From the NCBI GenBank assembly GCA_947447375.1, contig CANFJB010000002.1, forward strand, positions 124,001-188,000: a stretch of DNA of 64,000 nt, in the 5' to 3' direction. Source of the DNA: Bacteroidota bacterium (lineage in GTDB: Bacteria; Bacteroidota; Bacteroidia; Flavobacteriales; Flavobacteriaceae). The position numbers and the translations under genes are program-made. This document shows, piece after piece, positions 61,991-64,000 of this stretch. How positions within the stretch are numbered: the first letter of the stretch is position 1; each line of letters begins with the position of its first letter. The notes below the pieces were generated by a model, which was given only the letters and a program-made list of their open reading frames with translations, was not told the DNA's origin and searched no databases.

Positions 61991-62428
61991 ATGGAAATAC
62001 TACAATTAGAAACAGTTTCAGAAATGGTTGCGCAAATTGAAACCATTCATTTTTTGTACCCAAACATGACGGTTGAAACCTACGAATCCTACTTAAGTAA
62101 TATGTTGCCAAATGGGTACAAACAAGTAGCTGTTTTTGAAAATAAGCAATGTGTTGGGCTCTCCGGGTTTTGGTACAATACTAAATTATGGACCGGACCG
62201 TATTTAGAAATTGATAATTTCATTGTACATCCTGATCATAGAAAAAAAGGGGTTGGAAAAATAATTACCGATTTTATTGATGCTAAAGCCAAAGAACTTT
62301 CCTGCACTTGCATTGTTTTAGATGCTTTCACAGGCAATTTCCCTGCCCATCGATTTTATTACAATCAAGGGTATGAACCACGAGGATTTCATTTTATCAA
62401 AACAATTGATGAAAACGGATTTTCGTAA
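61991..62428 (+). CDS. GNAT-family N-acetyltransferase
   Basis: A 145-residue acetyltransferase. LEIDNFIVHPDHRKKGVGKIITDFIDAKAKE near residues 75-105 contains the acetyl-CoA-binding motif A (R-x2-GVG). CIVLDAFTGNFPAHRFYYNQGYEPRGFHFIK near 112-142 is motif B with the usual NFPAHRFY and GF/GY pattern. The acceptor amine is unknown. It is transcribed separately from the atp operon, after its terminator; no TAnnTTTG was found before it. Confidence 0.88.
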   Translation: MEILQLETVSEMVAQIETIHFLYPNMTVETYESYLSNMLPNGYKQVAVFENKQCVGLSGFWYNTKLWTGPYLEIDNFIVHPDHRKKGVGKIITDFIDAKAKELSCTCIVLDAFTGNFPAHRFYYNQGYEPRGFHFIKTIDENGFS

Positions 62429-62438
62429 TTAACTTAAA

Positions 62439-62888
62439 TTAATTATCGGATTGGTACCATTCTGCAAATGAAGTTTCAGTTTCTTGCAGTTTTAAAGAAT
62501 GCAATTCAATTCCTTCAGGCAATCTATTTTTTATTCTATTGGCAAAATCGATAACCATATTTTCGCTTGTAGGTTGATAATCTACCAAAATAACATGGTG
62601 ATCACGAGATTGTAATTCCTTTGCTAACTCAATGTGAGGAGTGTTTTTATTAAATACCGTAGCATGATCAAATTGATCTACAATTTCCTCTTTTACAATT
62701 TTCTTTAAATCGGTGAAATCGATAACCATTCCGAATTTAACATTTGAATTATCATTAATTGGTTTGCCAATAACGGTTACAGACAATTTATAGCTGTGTC
62801 CATGCACGTTTTTGCATTTCCCATCATAGCCATACAAAGCGTGTCCGGTTTCAAAATTAAATTGTTTGGTAATTCTGATATTGCTCAT
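62439..62888 (-). CDS. queD: 6-carboxy-5,6,7,8-tetrahydropterin synthase
   Basis: Second enzyme of the queuosine/7-deazaguanine pathway, of the 6-pyruvoyl-tetrahydropterin synthase fold. Zinc is held by His16 (FETGHAL) and His29/His31 in CKNVHGHSYKLSV; Cys25 of the C-x3-HGH motif is the catalytic cysteine that marks QueD. MVIDFTDLKKIVKEEI near 54 and PTSENMVIDFANRI near 106 match the family, with the ligand Glu near the C-terminus. The 149 residues are normal. No other queuosine gene is in the window. Confidence 0.92.
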   Translation of the reverse strand: MSNIRITKQFNFETGHALYGYDGKCKNVHGHSYKLSVTVIGKPINDNSNVKFGMVIDFTDLKKIVKEEIVDQFDHATVFNKNTPHIELAKELQSRDHHVILVDYQPTSENMVIDFANRIKNRLPEGIELHSLKLQETETSFAEWYQSDN

Positions 62889-62906
62889 TTATAAAGTATT
62901 TGAATG

Positions 62907-62914
62907 CAAATTTA
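62907..62914 (-). promoter_or_regulatory. TAAATTTG -7 element of queD
   Basis: Exact TAnnTTTG match on the minus strand, 18 bases before the queD ATG. Confidence 0.55.
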
Positions 62915-62949
62915 GTAAATTGTAATCATTCTGCTTTCAAAAATAGAAG

Positions 62950-62983
62950 TTGCTTTATATAAAACTAAAATAATGTATATTTG
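62950..62983 (+). promoter_or_regulatory. Promoter of tRNA-Ala
   Basis: TTG at 62950-62952, a 23-base spacer and TATATTTG at 62976-62983, ending 9 bases before the tRNA 5' end. Confidence 0.6.
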
Positions 62984-62992
62984 CGTAAGCAA

Positions 62993-63066
62993 GGGGGATT
63001 AGCTCATTTGGCTAGAGCGCTACGCTGGCAGCGTAGAGGCGATCGGTTCGAATCCGATATTCTCCA
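62993..63066 (+). tRNA. tRNA-Ala (GGC)
   Basis: Full cloverleaf: acceptor GGGGGAT/ATTCTCC, including the G3-U70 pair that defines alanine tRNAs, D stem GCTC/GAGC, anticodon stem CTACG/CGTAG with loop CTGGCAG (anticodon GGC), T stem ATCGG/CCGAT with loop TTCGAAT, discriminator A. CCA is not encoded. Confidence 0.97.
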
Positions 63067-63294
63067 CAATATAATTAGCCATTTTTAGTTTTATTTAATA
63101 GAAATAATTGCAAATTAGTTGGCAGCTCACAATTACAACAATTATTATTTTGTTGATGTAATTGATTATAATTTAAATTAATTAATTCATAATCAGGAAT
63201 TTAATATTCCAATGTTGAAAAATATAATATTATTATTTCTAGTTTTGTATAGTTTTTATATACCAACGATTCGATTTTATTTATTTTCAATGAT

Positions 63295-63302
63295 TATATT
63301 TG
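63295..63302 (+). promoter_or_regulatory. TATATTTG -7 element of the final gene
   Basis: Exact TAnnTTTG match 25 bases before the ATG at 63328. The rest of the 261-base spacer after tRNA-Ala is AT-rich; I see no further RNA gene in it. Confidence 0.55.
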
Positions 63303-63327
63303 AATAAATTCATACGATAAAAAAATA

Positions 63328-64000
63328 ATGAAAAACAGCTTATACTATTTTCTTTTTTTGATTTTAATATCCTTTTCAAATAATGCTTTAGGACAAACGT
63401 TAACTAATGGTAATTTTGAATCTGGAGGAAATGGCGTAGGTTTTTTAATAAACGGAATAGGATACACTCAAATTAATCCACCCACAGGAACAAGTAGTCC
63501 AGGGAATTATGCGATAACTACCAATCCTCAATTACTTAATTCTAGCTTTATTTCTGGTGGCGATCACACTACTGGAACTGGAAAAATGCTTGTGGTAGAT
63601 GGAAATACTACCGCGGGATCAAGATTATGGTCTTGTACTTCAACAGGTGGAGCACTTACAGGATTTACCGCTGGTTCTACTTATACTTTTAGTTATTGGA
63701 TAAAATCAGTTTCAAATGATGTTACTAATAATGCCACCCAAGCAAATATTAACGTATTTTTTGTAAATGCTTCCAATATAAATCCTGCTAGCACTAATAA
63801 TTATGCACCTTTACCAAGTCAAGGATGGACTCGTGTCAGCTATTCATTTACCGCAACTACTAATAATGCTTTAATTGAATTAAGAAATAATAACACAAGT
63901 GTATTAGGAAATGATTTTGCATTGGACGATTTCACAATCACTCCAGGAGCTCTTCCATTAACTTTAACTCAAACACCAATAAACCCAACTTGTCCAACAT
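63328..64000 (+). CDS. Secreted surface protein, 3' end outside window
   Basis: An open frame from ATG 63328 to the window edge, 224 residues seen. A signal peptide (about residues 1-23, ending ALGQ) is followed by TLTNGNFESGGNG, the usual start of a beta-sandwich, carbohydrate-binding-like domain; STYTFSYWIKSVSN and LGNDFALDDFTITPG (near 195-210) complete such a domain. Composition is rich in Asn, Thr, Ser and Gly. Proteins of this kind in Flavobacterium are large adhesins or cell-surface proteins often exported by the type IX system, but the C-terminal sorting domain would lie outside the window. Confidence 0.8.
   Translation, partial: MKNSLYYFLFLILISFSNNALGQTLTNGNFESGGNGVGFLINGIGYTQINPPTGTSSPGNYAITTNPQLLNSSFISGGDHTTGTGKMLVVDGNTTAGSRLWSCTSTGGALTGFTAGSTYTFSYWIKSVSNDVTNNATQANINVFFVNASNINPASTNNYAPLPSQGWTRVSYSFTATTNNALIELRNNNTSVLGNDFALDDFTITPGALPLTLTQTPINPTCPT

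Noticed and set aside
63212..63307. 31-codon frame encoding a hydrophobic peptide before the last gene
   Set aside because: It could be a small membrane peptide, but the sequence is AT-rich, there is no promoter upstream and it overlaps the TATATTTG element of the next gene.

Overview
The window comes from a low-GC member of the Bacteroidetes, almost certainly a Flavobacterium or close relative. The signs are: many promoter elements of the Bacteroidetes type TAnnTTTG; few Shine-Dalgarno sequences; Flavobacteriaceae-type proteins (DUF4175, DUF6341/DUF6427/DUF4254 neighbours, a SprE/PorW-type gliding and type IX secretion lipoprotein); and an F0F1 ATP synthase locus without atpD/atpC. Family names were assigned by reading motifs; no database search was possible.

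Layout. 0-13 kb: the 3' part of a very long DUF4175 membrane protein gene, an AlkB-like integral-membrane hydroxylase, gltX and glnS (convergent), folB, tRNA-Cys, a small zeta-toxin-like cassette flanked by a 79-bp duplication of the end of the neighbouring LysE-family gene, then rnr. 13.0-13.7 kb: a gene-free, extremely AT-rich stretch with four GTTATNAAC words; it lies where gene direction changes and is a candidate replication origin. 13.7-19.7 kb: rpiB, tex, tatA, a membrane-anchored coiled-coil protein that may be an M23 peptidase without its catalytic domain, a GH3-family ligase and a TonB-type carboxypeptidase-regulatory-domain protein.

19.7-41.0 kb is one long, nearly unidirectional polysaccharide cluster. 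It holds a Wzz-like chain-length protein, dTDP-rhamnose genes rfbACD (no rfbB in the window), two tyvelose-epimerase-like SDR proteins, FkbM and class I methyltransferases, several GT2/GT4 glycosyltransferases, a Wzx-type flippase, two polymerase/ligase-like membrane proteins, a UDP-glucuronate decarboxylase and a terminal polyprenyl-phosphate sugar transferase. Together these could make, flip and polymerise a rhamnose-containing surface glycan. One lipoprotein gene inside it has its own promoter and terminator.

41-52.5 kb: purD, two small Flavobacteriaceae membrane proteins, upp, a DUF4254 protein with a GT9 glycosyltransferase, and a PaaE-like ferredoxin reductase. Then follows a compact unit: a PadR repressor, four tandem paralogous four-helix membrane proteins sharing a D-x3-E-x2-DH-x-A signature, a DUF5687-like ABC permease and its ATPase. 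This is the best candidate for a poorly described system. 52.5-64 kb: a REP-like repeat, sprE, a bactofilin, atpZ/atpI-like genes, atpBEFHAG (with an inverted pair of C-rich hairpins between atpA and atpG), a GNAT acetyltransferase, queD, tRNA-Ala and the start of a secreted surface protein running off the end.

Spacers carry several repeat types: heptamer tandem repeats, 16-nt word repeats, a 118-nt element with inverted ends, a REP-like element and a REPIN-like pair.
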